Part shown: piece after piece, positions 33,116 to 40,320 of the stretch
How the letters are laid out: each line of letters opens with the position of its first letter
Position numbering within the stretch: position 1 is the stretch's first letter
Assembly (NCBI GenBank): GCA_016215705.1
Contig: JACRIR010000229.1
Coordinates: 18,556 to 82,555, forward strand
Reading direction: 5' to 3'
DNA from: Candidatus Poribacteria bacterium
GTDB lineage: Bacteria; Abyssobacteria; SURF-5
DNA length: 64,000 nt
Notes under the pieces: generated by a model
Told to the model about the DNA's origin: nothing
The model's input: the letters and a program-made list of their open reading frames with translations, nothing else
The model's database searches: none
Translations under genes and position numbers: made by a program

Positions 33116-33207
33116 GTCATTCTGAGCGAAGCGAAGAATCTCTGCTTCCAGTTCCGGAGGTGCAGGAAAATGATGAGATTCTTCGTCGCTCCGCTTCTCA
33201 GAATGAC
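33116..33207. repeat. Inverted intergenic repeat (GTCATTCTGAG family)
   Basis: Starts GTCATTCTGAGCGAAGCGAA and ends CGCTTCTCAGAATGAC, with GAATCTC/GAGATTC inner arms. It lies in the spacer between the flavoprotein and the 2Fe-2S gene and could form a hairpin within the shared transcript. Confidence 0.85.
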
Positions 33208-33305
33208 AATTCTTGAAAAGCCATCAGATGGAATATTGTCTCGGCAACAAGCACAAAAGAGACGGAAAGATGGAAAAGAACCGGACCACACCAAGAGAAA
33301 AGAAT

Positions 33306-33644
33306 ATGACTCAGAAAAAGATAACAGTCAAGGTATTCAGATTCGATCCGTCGGTTGATACAGAACCCCATTATGCGACGTACGAAGTGCCATTCAGCAA
33401 TGGGATGAGCGTCATGAATGCGCTCGACTACATCTATCAGAATCTCGACGGCACTCTCGCCTACTACGACCACGCGGGATGCTCGCTGGGAATATGCGCT
33501 CGCTGTACAGGCAAGATCAATGGCAAGGCCGGCCTGTTCTGCCAGACTCCCGTTGAAGGAGATACCTGCCTGGAACCGCTTTCCTTGTCGAAAGTGGTTA
33601 AGGATTTGGTGGCGACAAGAAGAGGGGAAAGTGTCGAGGATTGA
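33306..33644 (+). CDS. Minimal 2Fe-2S protein like the N-terminal half of FrdB/SdhB
   Basis: A 112-residue ferredoxin-type subunit. ITVKVFRFDPSVDTEPHY and the VPFSNGMSVMNALDYIYQNL segment match the start of fumarate reductase iron-sulfur subunits. The cluster cysteines are Cys-59, Cys-64, Cys-67 and Cys-79 (C-x4-C-x2-C-x11-C; AGCSLGICARCTGKINGK). The whole C-terminal 4Fe-4S/3Fe-4S domain of FrdB is missing, and the protein ends soon after the 2Fe-2S domain with a normal stop. ATG 33306 gives the family N-terminus; ATG 33270 is possible. It should serve as electron partner of the preceding flavoprotein. Confidence 0.82.
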   Translation: MTQKKITVKVFRFDPSVDTEPHYATYEVPFSNGMSVMNALDYIYQNLDGTLAYYDHAGCSLGICARCTGKINGKAGLFCQTPVEGDTCLEPLSLSKVVKDLVATRRGESVED

Positions 33645-33757
33645 GATCATCGGAGTGTTCCGCAAACTCAGTGTTTACTCGCGGGCTCTGTACTACTCAC
33701 GTTCAGAATCGTGAATTCTTGTCGCGATTCTCATAACACATCATATGAAACTTATAT

Positions 33758-33893
33758 GGGCGCAATGAATTGCGCCCCTGGAGGCATGAATGAAGAAAAT
33801 CGGGGACACGATGTCGCATCGTGTCCCCGATTTTCCGAGACGCGACTTATTGCGCCCGACATGGCAATTTGGGTGCAGCTTTGCCGCGCTGTG
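33758..33893. repeat. Composite nested inverted-repeat element
   Basis: Near copy of the element at 19259-19400. Outer arms GGGCGCAATGAATTGCGCCC and ACTTATTGCGCCCGA surround AAAATCGGGGACACGATG...CATCGTGTCCCCGATTTT (33793-33835). A common tail follows (GGCAATTTGGGTGCAGCTTT here). It occupies most of the gap at 33645-33943, and no gene is seen there. Confidence 0.78.
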
Positions 33894-33943
33894 ATTCGAC
33901 AAGTGTACCGATAACCCGTTGGAGAAAAAAGGAGAAGGTGTAG

Positions 33944-34645
33944 ATGCACAAGAAAATAGGTGTTTTAGGAGGAATGAGTGCGGAATCGACGGTGACCTAC
34001 TATCAATACATCACCCGCAAATACACGGAGGAGTTTGGCGATTGCGGCTATCCCGAAATAGTAGTTTACAGCGTGAGTTTCCAGAGATATGTCGACTGGC
34101 AGCGCTTGGGACAGTTCGAGAAGATAGCAGGCGACATGATCCACGCGGCAAGGACGCTCGAGCTCGCGGGCGCGGAGGTCGCCCTGATAGCGACAAACAC
34201 GATGCACCTTTTGTTCGACCAGGTTCAAGCTGCGGTGAGAATTCCGTTCCTTCATATCGTCGATGCGACTGCCGAGGCAATCAGGAAACGCAATCTGTCG
34301 AAGGTCGGCCTTTTGGGAACTAAACTCACCATGAACGCGCCTTTCTACGGAGAACGTCTCTCGGCAAACGGTGTCGCCATGCTCGTTCCCGACTCTTCCG
34401 AACAAGAGGAAATCAACCGCGTGATATATGAAGAGTTGGTCCGGGGCTTGCTCCTGGAATCATCTCGAAGAAGGTTTGCAGAGATCATAGCGAGGTTGCG
34501 GACGCGCGGTGCTGAAGGAATCATCATGGGGTGTACCGAAATCCCCTTGCTCCTGTCAGAAAAGGATTCCTCGCTCCCATTGTTTGATACCGCCACTATT
34601 CACGCCGAAAAGGCTCTGCGATATGCTATTTCTGAGAAAGGATAA
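33944..34645 (+). CDS. Aspartate/glutamate racemase-family protein (Thr/Cys type)
   Basis: Asp/Glu racemase superfamily member (233 residues). It begins KIGVLGGMSAESTVTYYQ, and the usual first catalytic Cys in the CNTxH motif is Thr-84 (ATNTMHLL), while the second is present at Cys-197 (MGCTEIPLLL). A Thr/Cys pair at nearly the same positions is known for E. coli YgeA (L-DER). RBS AAGGAGAAGGTG precedes ATG 33944. The next gene looks like a thiazoline-carboxylate hydrolase. ATC racemases belong to this same superfamily, so the pair may handle a cysteine precursor rather than aspartate. Confidence 0.85.
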   Translation: MHKKIGVLGGMSAESTVTYYQYITRKYTEEFGDCGYPEIVVYSVSFQRYVDWQRLGQFEKIAGDMIHAARTLELAGAEVALIATNTMHLLFDQVQAAVRIPFLHIVDATAEAIRKRNLSKVGLLGTKLTMNAPFYGERLSANGVAMLVPDSSEQEEINRVIYEELVRGLLLESSRRRFAEIIARLRTRGAEGIIMGCTEIPLLLSEKDSSLPLFDTATIHAEKALRYAISEKG

Positions 34646-34670
34646 AAGAGAGTGTCCCCCTTCTGTATAT

Positions 34671-34738
34671 GTGCGAAGTCATTCGCAATATCTGAGCGAG
34701 AAAAGGCCGGAAATACCATGCGAATGAATTCGCACCTG
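34671..34738. repeat. Inverted repeat with GTGCGAA.TCATTCGC arms
   Basis: TGTGCGAAGTCATTCGCAAT and ATGCGAATGAATTCGCACCT face each other across about 27 bases. It resembles the pair in the gspD-gspE spacer (about 4969-5038), and a single half occurs near 47286. Confidence 0.6.
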
Positions 34739-34810
34739 CAATGGTCTTACCCGAATATTGAAAACAAAACTCCGCGAAACTGAACGAAGCCTTTAAGAAA
34801 CGGTGAGAAC

Positions 34811-35377
34811 ATGAGCAAAGAGAATGAAATGGACGAATTGGAAAGAGAGCAAAGAGAAGGAATGGACTGGGAAACACTTGGGAAGGCCATGTCGGAAAGG
34901 CAGGAGGCGGGGACAACGTACATCACCCCGCTCGCCGGTCTCTTTGGCCAGTTTTTCGCCATCACAACTAAGATTCTTATTGAAAAGTTTGGACCGGCAG
35001 AAGGCGAGGCGCTCATTAAGGAAGTGGTAGAGAGATTCGCGGAGGAGAGAGGCAGGCGTATTGCCGGGAAAGTGAGAGCGCTGGGGAAGCCTCTTACCCT
35101 GAAGAACTTTTTCGTTCACAACGACCTGGACTCGGCCGGAGTAACCAGTGACGTTGTCGCTGACATCGAGGACGGAGACCTTCTGTTGAATATCAGTTCC
35201 TGCAACATTTGCAGAGGCTCGCAGGAGTGGGGTCTTCGAGAATATGCCCACCGCTATTGCAGGTATGTCGATGTTGCAATACTCAGAGCATACAATCCGG
35301 AAATCAAACTGCAGGTTTCGAAGACCCTTACCGGCGGAGACGAGGCTTGCTGTTTCAGATACAGCGTAAGAAAATAG
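34811..35377 (+). CDS. L-2-amino-thiazoline-4-carboxylate hydrolase-like protein
   Basis: A 188-residue cytoplasmic protein. The pattern resembles the ATC hydrolase family: a helical N-terminal half (LFGQFFAITTKILIEKFGPA, EVVERFAEERGRRIAG), then an alpha/beta half with spaced Cys and Asp residues (ISSCNICRGSQEWGLREYAH, YCRYVDVAILRAYNPE) and a C-terminal GDEACCFRYSV. In that pathway ATC is opened to N-carbamoyl-cysteine on the way to cysteine. Family assignment rests on reading the motif order only. It follows the racemase-family gene by 165 bases with a repeat between, so co-transcription is plausible. Confidence 0.6.
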   Translation: MSKENEMDELEREQREGMDWETLGKAMSERQEAGTTYITPLAGLFGQFFAITTKILIEKFGPAEGEALIKEVVERFAEERGRRIAGKVRALGKPLTLKNFFVHNDLDSAGVTSDVVADIEDGDLLLNISSCNICRGSQEWGLREYAHRYCRYVDVAILRAYNPEIKLQVSKTLTGGDEACCFRYSVRK

Positions 35378-35503
35378 CAGGCCGCAAGTGAAGGCTGTGT
35401 GAATGAAATAACTACGCGGCGAGATAACTGGATTTTCACGGATGGCTATGTTATAATTCGCTTTGGTTGTTACAATCTCTTACATTTGTAACCCTTCCTC
35501 ATC

Positions 35504-35545
35504 GGGCTGGGTGCTAGGGGTGGCGCCCAGCCTTCTTTCCTTTTG
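35504..35545 (+). terminator. Possible terminator between converging genes
   Basis: Hairpin GGCTGGG...CCCAGCC (35505-35532 approximately) followed by CTTCTTTCCTTTT. It lies after the hydrolase-like gene (stop 35377) and just before the 3' end of the minus-strand exporter gene. The T-tract is interrupted, so efficiency is uncertain. Confidence 0.45.
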
Positions 35546-35552
35546 GTCCACG

Positions 35553-38015
35553 TCAGAAATAATGCGAAATGCGCCGCAGCCCCAAACTTATGCGTCTCTG
35601 AATTCCGCTCACAAGTTCTTCGTTCTCGACGGGAATCCGCAACGGCAAGAAAGATAATGCTCTCACTTTGAATTCCGGTTCCTCTTTGTATATGAAGTAC
35701 GGCCGCACAATTCGGATCAGAGGCGGAAGAAACAATAGCGTTCCGGCGGCGCAGGTCAGCATCGTGAGAGCAATGAGCCAACCGAAGTCACGAAGCGCCT
35801 GAAACCGCGAACCGAGAAAAATGAGAAATCCGCACGACACCGAGACCGTATTGAAAACAATTCCCTTTCCGGCGGTCATAAGCGTGTTGCGGACCGCTTG
35901 CTCCTCGCAGCCGGTCCGTTGATATTCCTCCCGGAATCTGTGAATATAGTGGACTGCAAAGTCAACGCCGACGCCGACGGCGATACCCGTAGTCATTGCC
36001 GTTGCTATATTCAACCGCATCCCCGTCAGCCCCATGACGCCAAAGGTATAAACTGTCGAGACACACAGAGGTATTATGCTCAGTAGTCCTCCGCTGAATG
36101 AGCGGAAATAGAGCGTACACACCAGCCAGACTATGACAACCGAGCAGATAATGTTGAGTATCTTGCCCGTTACGATATACCGATCCTGGCCGATAAGAAT
36201 CATTGCGCGTCCTCCAAACTCGACGCGCGCCGCGCCCCCGAAGATCTCAGATGCCTTTTCTCTCAATCTTTGGTATAAGGTTTGATGTTCGGCGTCGTCA
36301 TACGTGTTGAGCATGATGATCATCTTCGCCCGCTGGTAATCGTAATCAACGATATCCTCGAAGTCGGATGGGTCCCCGGACATGCTGTAGAGCAGCAGGT
36401 ACTGCGCGGCCTGAGCTTTGTCCACAGGCAGTCCCATAGTGTCCCCTTCAGACTCGCCTAATGCAGAATCCAATCTCCGCATAATGTCAACGAAAGAGGT
36501 GGCATAGCCCACGTGTTCCTGCGCTTTTGCGAATTCCTGGAATTCGTCCATCTTCCGCAGCAATGACGGCTCAATGATTCCCTCGCGCTCATCGGCCTCG
36601 ACCATGAGGTTGAAACATGTGGAACCGCCAAGTTTCCGGTTAAATACGTCGAGTGATTTCCGCGTCGGATGCCCCTCGGGGAAGAACTTCGCGGGCTCGA
36701 GTCCCACCTTGAGGCGCGTCGTCGCCACAATCGCCAACACAAACCCGACAGCGGCAGCGAACGCATATGTCTTCCCGCGCTTCTGGACTCGTTCGTAGAG
36801 GTTGACGATGAGCCAGTCCGCAAGCCTCGATCTTCTTGCCCGTCCCGCTCTCACGGATCCGAAAGGGATCAGCGCGAAGGCCGCCGGAATGAATACCAGC
36901 GAAGAGATGAGTCCAAACGTGATGGCGAAGGCAAGAATCAGACCGAAATCGTGAATGGACCGAATCTTGAAAGTAACGAGAGAACCGAACCCGATTGCCG
37001 ACGTCAGGGCGGAGATTGCAACGGGTCCGGACACCGTGCCCAGTGCGCCCCGAAGGCAATGCGGCCGGCCGGCGCCTTTCGCGAGTTCATGACCGAATGC
37101 GTTCACGACATGTATGCCGTATGCGCTCACCACGGCCACGATAACCACTGGCAAGATGCTCCCGACAACGGTAACAGGCATTCCCGTATATCCCATCAGA
37201 CCAAGTGTCGCCGCAACTGTTGCCAGAACAGCGACAGACGGAACAACCACACTGTCTATCCTCCGAAAAGCCGGGATCAGTATTCCGACAACGAGGAGAA
37301 GGGAAATGGGGAACAGAATAGCTACGTCTTTTCTCATGGAACTGGTCACCTCATAATCGACCAGTGTGTCGCCGGTCACGAATATCCGTTCAGGGCCGGA
37401 ATACCTATCTGCTATGGCGCGCATCTGTTTATGAAGTTTCGCCACATTGTGGCCCGGAACCAGGCTTGCCCGGAGAGCGACGGCAGTTCCATCGCTGGAC
37501 ACGAGTCGGCCGCACGACATGAAGTTGCTCTCTGTCAATTCCCGGACTCTCAGCGCTTCTTCATCCGTGAGCGGCGCTTCCTCGAAAAAAGGAGCGACAT
37601 CGAGCCCGCTTTCCTCACTCCGAATATTCTTGACTGTGCAAAGCGATTTGACACTCCCCGGAATGACTCCTTGAACACCCTCGACCTCTCGCGTGATCGC
37701 AAGCAGTTTTGTCAGGGTTTTTCGGTTGTAGATTCCTTCATCGTTCACTAGCGCCATCATTAGGAGATCGCGTTCGCCAAAGATTTCCTCAAATCGACGA
37801 TTTGTCCGAAGGATGGGATCATCTTCCGGCAAATCTCTCTCGAACTGGTTGACGAACTGTACTCTCACGATTCCGAGTGAGAGAACCAGAGTGGCGAGCA
37901 CAAACGCGACTACAGCAATCTTAGGGTGTCGGAGTATTCGGTCCGGAATGGCTAGCGTTGCCAGACTGTTGCCTATTTGCCGCCGGTTGAACTGCCTTTT
38001 CGCAGGGCCGACCAT
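35553..38015 (-). CDS. RND/MMPL-family exporter
   Basis: Inner-membrane transporter of about 820 residues with the duplicated MMPL/SSD architecture. A first membrane helix (IAVVAFVLATLVLSLGIV) is followed by a large periplasmic loop, five helices including LFPISLLLVVGILIPAF and VVIVAVVSAYGIHVVNAFGH, then a second repeat with GIAVGVGVDFAVHYIHRFRE. Such proteins move lipids, hopanoids or fatty-acid derivatives with proton coupling. ATG 38015 is chosen because AAAGGAG precedes it; the longest frame starts inside a regulator operator. It forms an operon with the upstream TetR gene and is probably induced by a fatty-acyl ligand. Confidence 0.88.
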   Translation of the reverse strand: MVGPAKRQFNRRQIGNSLATLAIPDRILRHPKIAVVAFVLATLVLSLGIVRVQFVNQFERDLPEDDPILRTNRRFEEIFGERDLLMMALVNDEGIYNRKTLTKLLAITREVEGVQGVIPGSVKSLCTVKNIRSEESGLDVAPFFEEAPLTDEEALRVRELTESNFMSCGRLVSSDGTAVALRASLVPGHNVAKLHKQMRAIADRYSGPERIFVTGDTLVDYEVTSSMRKDVAILFPISLLLVVGILIPAFRRIDSVVVPSVAVLATVAATLGLMGYTGMPVTVVGSILPVVIVAVVSAYGIHVVNAFGHELAKGAGRPHCLRGALGTVSGPVAISALTSAIGFGSLVTFKIRSIHDFGLILAFAITFGLISSLVFIPAAFALIPFGSVRAGRARRSRLADWLIVNLYERVQKRGKTYAFAAAVGFVLAIVATTRLKVGLEPAKFFPEGHPTRKSLDVFNRKLGGSTCFNLMVEADEREGIIEPSLLRKMDEFQEFAKAQEHVGYATSFVDIMRRLDSALGESEGDTMGLPVDKAQAAQYLLLYSMSGDPSDFEDIVDYDYQRAKMIIMLNTYDDAEHQTLYQRLREKASEIFGGAARVEFGGRAMILIGQDRYIVTGKILNIICSVVIVWLVCTLYFRSFSGGLLSIIPLCVSTVYTFGVMGLTGMRLNIATAMTTGIAVGVGVDFAVHYIHRFREEYQRTGCEEQAVRNTLMTAGKGIVFNTVSVSCGFLIFLGSRFQALRDFGWLIALTMLTCAAGTLLFLPPLIRIVRPYFIYKEEPEFKVRALSFLPLRIPVENEELVSGIQRRISLGLRRISHYF

Positions 38016-38027
38016 GCTTGTCTCCTT

Positions 38028-38045
38028 TGAATGAATATTCATTCA
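38028..38045. promoter_or_regulatory. FadR-type operator at the exporter gene
   Basis: Perfect 18-base palindrome TGAATGAATATTCATTCA, 13 bases upstream of the exporter ATG and overlapping its ribosome-binding region. It matches the operator consensus of the Bacillus FadR (TetR family) acyl-CoA-responsive repressor. Half-sites TGAATGA/TCATTCA recur at 38699-38716. Confidence 0.75.
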
Positions 38046-38079
38046 TATATGTGCCAAAAAAAATTGCCCAACAATCCCT

Positions 38080-38688
38080 CTAATGCAGCCCGCGCCTGAG
38101 CACGCGCTCAACCGTCTCTTTCCCTTCTTCCAGTGAAATATCGTATCTGTGCTTGACTTCGGGTAGCCTGTCGCTCAGAACCCAGATATGAAGCAAATTT
38201 TCCAGGCTGCCTAACAATGTCCACGCCACTACCCGGGCATCTACATCCGACCGATATATCCCCCGTTTCTGTCCGTCATGAATAACATCAGTTATGATCT
38301 CCAGAAACTCCAATACCGACGAGATCGCCGTGCTCGAGAAGAACTTGCTGCTCTGACGCAACTCAATGGTCACCACCTCGGCAAACTCCCTGTCGTTTTT
38401 CATTGCCGAAATCGAGGAGCTCAGGATGATGGAAAGTCTTTGGTCCGGGTCATCGACGCCCTGCAATGCGCTTATCAATGTGCGATTGAGCTCGCCGATT
38501 CGCTCGTTGAAAATCGAGATCAGGATATCATCTTTGTTCTTGAAGTAGTTGTATATGGTTCCGACGGCGATGTTTGCCTTGTTTGCTATCTCGAGGGCTT
38601 TTGCCTTGTAAAATCCTGTCTTTGCGAAAACCTTGGTTGCCGCCTCGAGGATCGATTCTCGTATTGCCACTGATTTCTGTTTGGCCAT
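38080..38688 (-). CDS. TetR-family regulator, FadR-like
   Basis: Repressor of 202 residues. HTH region: IRESILEAATKVFAKTGFYK, EIANKANIAVGTIYNYFKNK. The C-terminal helical domain of about 150 residues has features of acyl-CoA-responsive FadR/YsiA-like proteins (VVAWTLLGSLENLLHIWVL). Operator-like palindromes flank the gene on both sides, one over its own start and one before the exporter gene, so it should repress itself and the exporter together. ATG 38688 lies 11 bases from the upstream operator. Identification as FadR-like rests on the operator match more than on protein comparison. Confidence 0.85.
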   Translation of the reverse strand: MAKQKSVAIRESILEAATKVFAKTGFYKAKALEIANKANIAVGTIYNYFKNKDDILISIFNERIGELNRTLISALQGVDDPDQRLSIILSSSISAMKNDREFAEVVTIELRQSSKFFSSTAISSVLEFLEIITDVIHDGQKRGIYRSDVDARVVAWTLLGSLENLLHIWVLSDRLPEVKHRYDISLEEGKETVERVLRRGLH

Positions 38689-38698
38689 ATTACCTTAA

Positions 38699-38716
38699 TG
38701 AATGAGCATTCATTCA
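38699..38716. promoter_or_regulatory. FadR-type operator at the tetR gene
   Basis: TGAATGA-GCAT-TCATTCA, identical half-sites to those at 38028-38045 with the same four-base spacing. It lies 11 bases upstream of the TetR start codon, fitting autorepression. The 165 bases up to 38881 hold no other recognisable feature. Confidence 0.72.
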
Positions 38717-38881
38717 TTTGTAATTATACGTAGTAATTGTTCCTTTGTCAACTCTAACCGGTATTCTGCCAAATGTCTCACTTGCAGAAAAATTCGGATT
38801 TCCCAGAAGAAGAATGTCCTCAACCCGGTCGGGGATGGGAATCCGGCTCTACTCCGCCCAGGACATCGTGGTAATACGCTG

Positions 38882-39508
38882 CTACCCCTGCTCGTCCAGC
38901 TTGACGCGCGTGCTTATGAAAACATGATCGACCTCGATTGAGTATGCGAGGCCGGCTTGCTGACAGATGTCGGCAATAATCGTGCGCAGAGATCGAGGCT
39001 GATCGGTTCGGATGCTTATTTTTGGATTGAGCGTTTTGCTGGGTCTATAAAAAATGGTCTGGTCCACGATTATGTTCACGTCGGTCAGAGACGTAAGCAA
39101 TTTCGCAACTTCTCGTATATCCTGATTCGAGAAATCCACTCCCACAGCTTCGTTTAACTTCTGATAGAATGCGTCTTGCGCTTCGCCCTTTTCTCTGTTT
39201 CTATCGATTGCCTTCTTGCACGTATCTATCGATTCGTCCACCATATGATCGATCCCGTGCGGGCGCTCGTTCGCGAGGTTCGGATAATCTTTCCAGATTC
39301 TTTCGTATCCACGAAGGGCCTCCCTGTATTTTCGAAGCGCCAAAGCGTAATTCTTTTCGTCGAGCGCCTTTGCAGCCTCCTCCTCGATGGGTTTTACCTC
39401 GTGCAGAAACACGTATAAGGCCGATTTCTGAATCTCGAATGCCCGGGCATTAGGTGTGATGGCTGCAAACATCGCGCAAAGGGGGATAAGCAAAGCTGCG
39501 ATCTTCAT
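38882..39508 (-). CDS. Exported TPR protein with secretin/TonB-type short N-domain
   Basis: A 208-residue protein with a signal peptide (MKIAALLIPLCAMFAAITPN, cleavage probably after ARA). A helical TPR-like segment follows (AAKALDEKNYALALRKYREA, RGYERIWKDYPNLA), then a C-terminal STN-type domain (VGVDFSNQDIREVAKLLTSL, ISIRTDQPRSLRTIIADICQ) as found at the N-terminus of secretins. There is no secretin channel domain, so it is not a secretin. It may bind a secretin or outer-membrane complex in the periplasm. Translation is coupled to the upstream PHP gene through an ATGA overlap with RBS GGAGG. No known family name recognised. Confidence 0.75.
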   Translation of the reverse strand: MKIAALLIPLCAMFAAITPNARAFEIQKSALYVFLHEVKPIEEEAAKALDEKNYALALRKYREALRGYERIWKDYPNLANERPHGIDHMVDESIDTCKKAIDRNREKGEAQDAFYQKLNEAVGVDFSNQDIREVAKLLTSLTDVNIIVDQTIFYRPSKTLNPKISIRTDQPRSLRTIIADICQQAGLAYSIEVDHVFISTRVKLDEQG

Positions 39509-40212
39509 CGGGGTCCTCCAAACAGCAGATTCCGAATTGATCCCACCGCCGCATCCGCAACATGGCCCAGCCCGTGTTTGCCGAATTCGATCAGTCTCAG
39601 CGGATTCGCAACTACTTCGACACGTCCGGCCTTGACTGCCTCGAGTATCGAGTCGGGGTCTTTTTCGGCGTCGACCAGGGAATAGGCCGCGCCGAATTTC
39701 TCAAGATGGTGACAATCCGAAGTGCAGAGAAGCGGCAGCCCGTATTTTGCTGCGACTCGAACCGCAAACGCATTGAAATTTATGCGGCTATGGTAGAACC
39801 ATGAATACTCGATTGCATCGAAGACGTCTATGTTTTTCCGCACAAGCCACATAAGGGAGGCAAAGTCGGGGAAATAGGGGTGCGGGGCAACTACCATGTT
39901 GAAAGGGGTTCGGAGGCGTCTGATGTCATTGAAAGTACGGGCGTTGAGGATATCGTCGTGCGCGTTCACTATCAGCACATGTTTTCCTTGGATAGTCTTT
40001 TCGATGCCCGGAATGAGCACGACGCCGCGCTCACGCGCATAATCCCGCAAATGGTCGTCGAAAGATATTCCATTGTGGTTCGTGATGCTTATAGCGTCGA
40101 AGCCCAGATGATGAGCCTTGTCGAGAAGCTCGTGGCTTGTGTGCTCGATAAGCTCTTGTGGATCATCTGCGGTATGAGTGTGGAGGTCGATTTTTAGGAG
40201 ATCTTTGCGCAT
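39505..40212 (-). CDS. PHP-domain phosphoesterase
   Basis: Polymerase-and-histidinol-phosphatase-type metal-dependent hydrolase (235 residues from ATG 40212). Metal-binding motifs are DLHTHTAD at the N-terminus, SITNHNGISFDDH, GIEKTIQGKHVLIVNAH, VVAPHPYFPDF and TSDCHHLEK. The longest frame extends 178 codons upstream into the divergent kinase-like gene and its promoter; that part is not family-like, and the chosen start is the first ATG before the PHP motif. Substrate unknown; relatives act on nucleoside phosphates or sugar phosphates. The stop overlaps the next gene's start. Confidence 0.85.
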   Translation of the reverse strand: MRKDLLKIDLHTHTADDPQELIEHTSHELLDKAHHLGFDAISITNHNGISFDDHLRDYARERGVVLIPGIEKTIQGKHVLIVNAHDDILNARTFNDIRRLRTPFNMVVAPHPYFPDFASLMWLVRKNIDVFDAIEYSWFYHSRINFNAFAVRVAAKYGLPLLCTSDCHHLEKFGAAYSLVDAEKDPDSILEAVKAGRVEVVANPLRLIEFGKHGLGHVADAAVGSIRNLLFGGPR

Positions 40213-40260
40213 CGTTGATTCGATTTTAGTGATATCCGCCGGTTTTGTCAATCGAGCACG

Positions 40261-40289
40261 TTGACTTTTATAATTCGCAGAAATATAAT
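40261..40289 (+). promoter_or_regulatory. Strong promoter of the pseudokinase-Clp operon
   Basis: TTGACT 40261-40266, a 17-base spacer and perfect TATAAT 40284-40289. The longest frame of the first gene begins in the -35 box, which excludes that start. The predicted transcript start is about 25 bases before ATG 40321. Confidence 0.78.
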
Positions 40290-40320
40290 TGCATTTGAAA
40301 CTGGCTACATGGAGGCGTCG

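Noticed and set aside
35425-35455. TATAAT near 35450 as a plus-strand promoter
   Set aside because: No good -35 is found at 16-18 bases and no plus-strand gene follows; the next gene is convergent.
36669-37751. 360-codon plus-strand ORF opposite the RND exporter
   Set aside because: Antisense shadow; rich in Arg/Ser/His with no recognisable motif.
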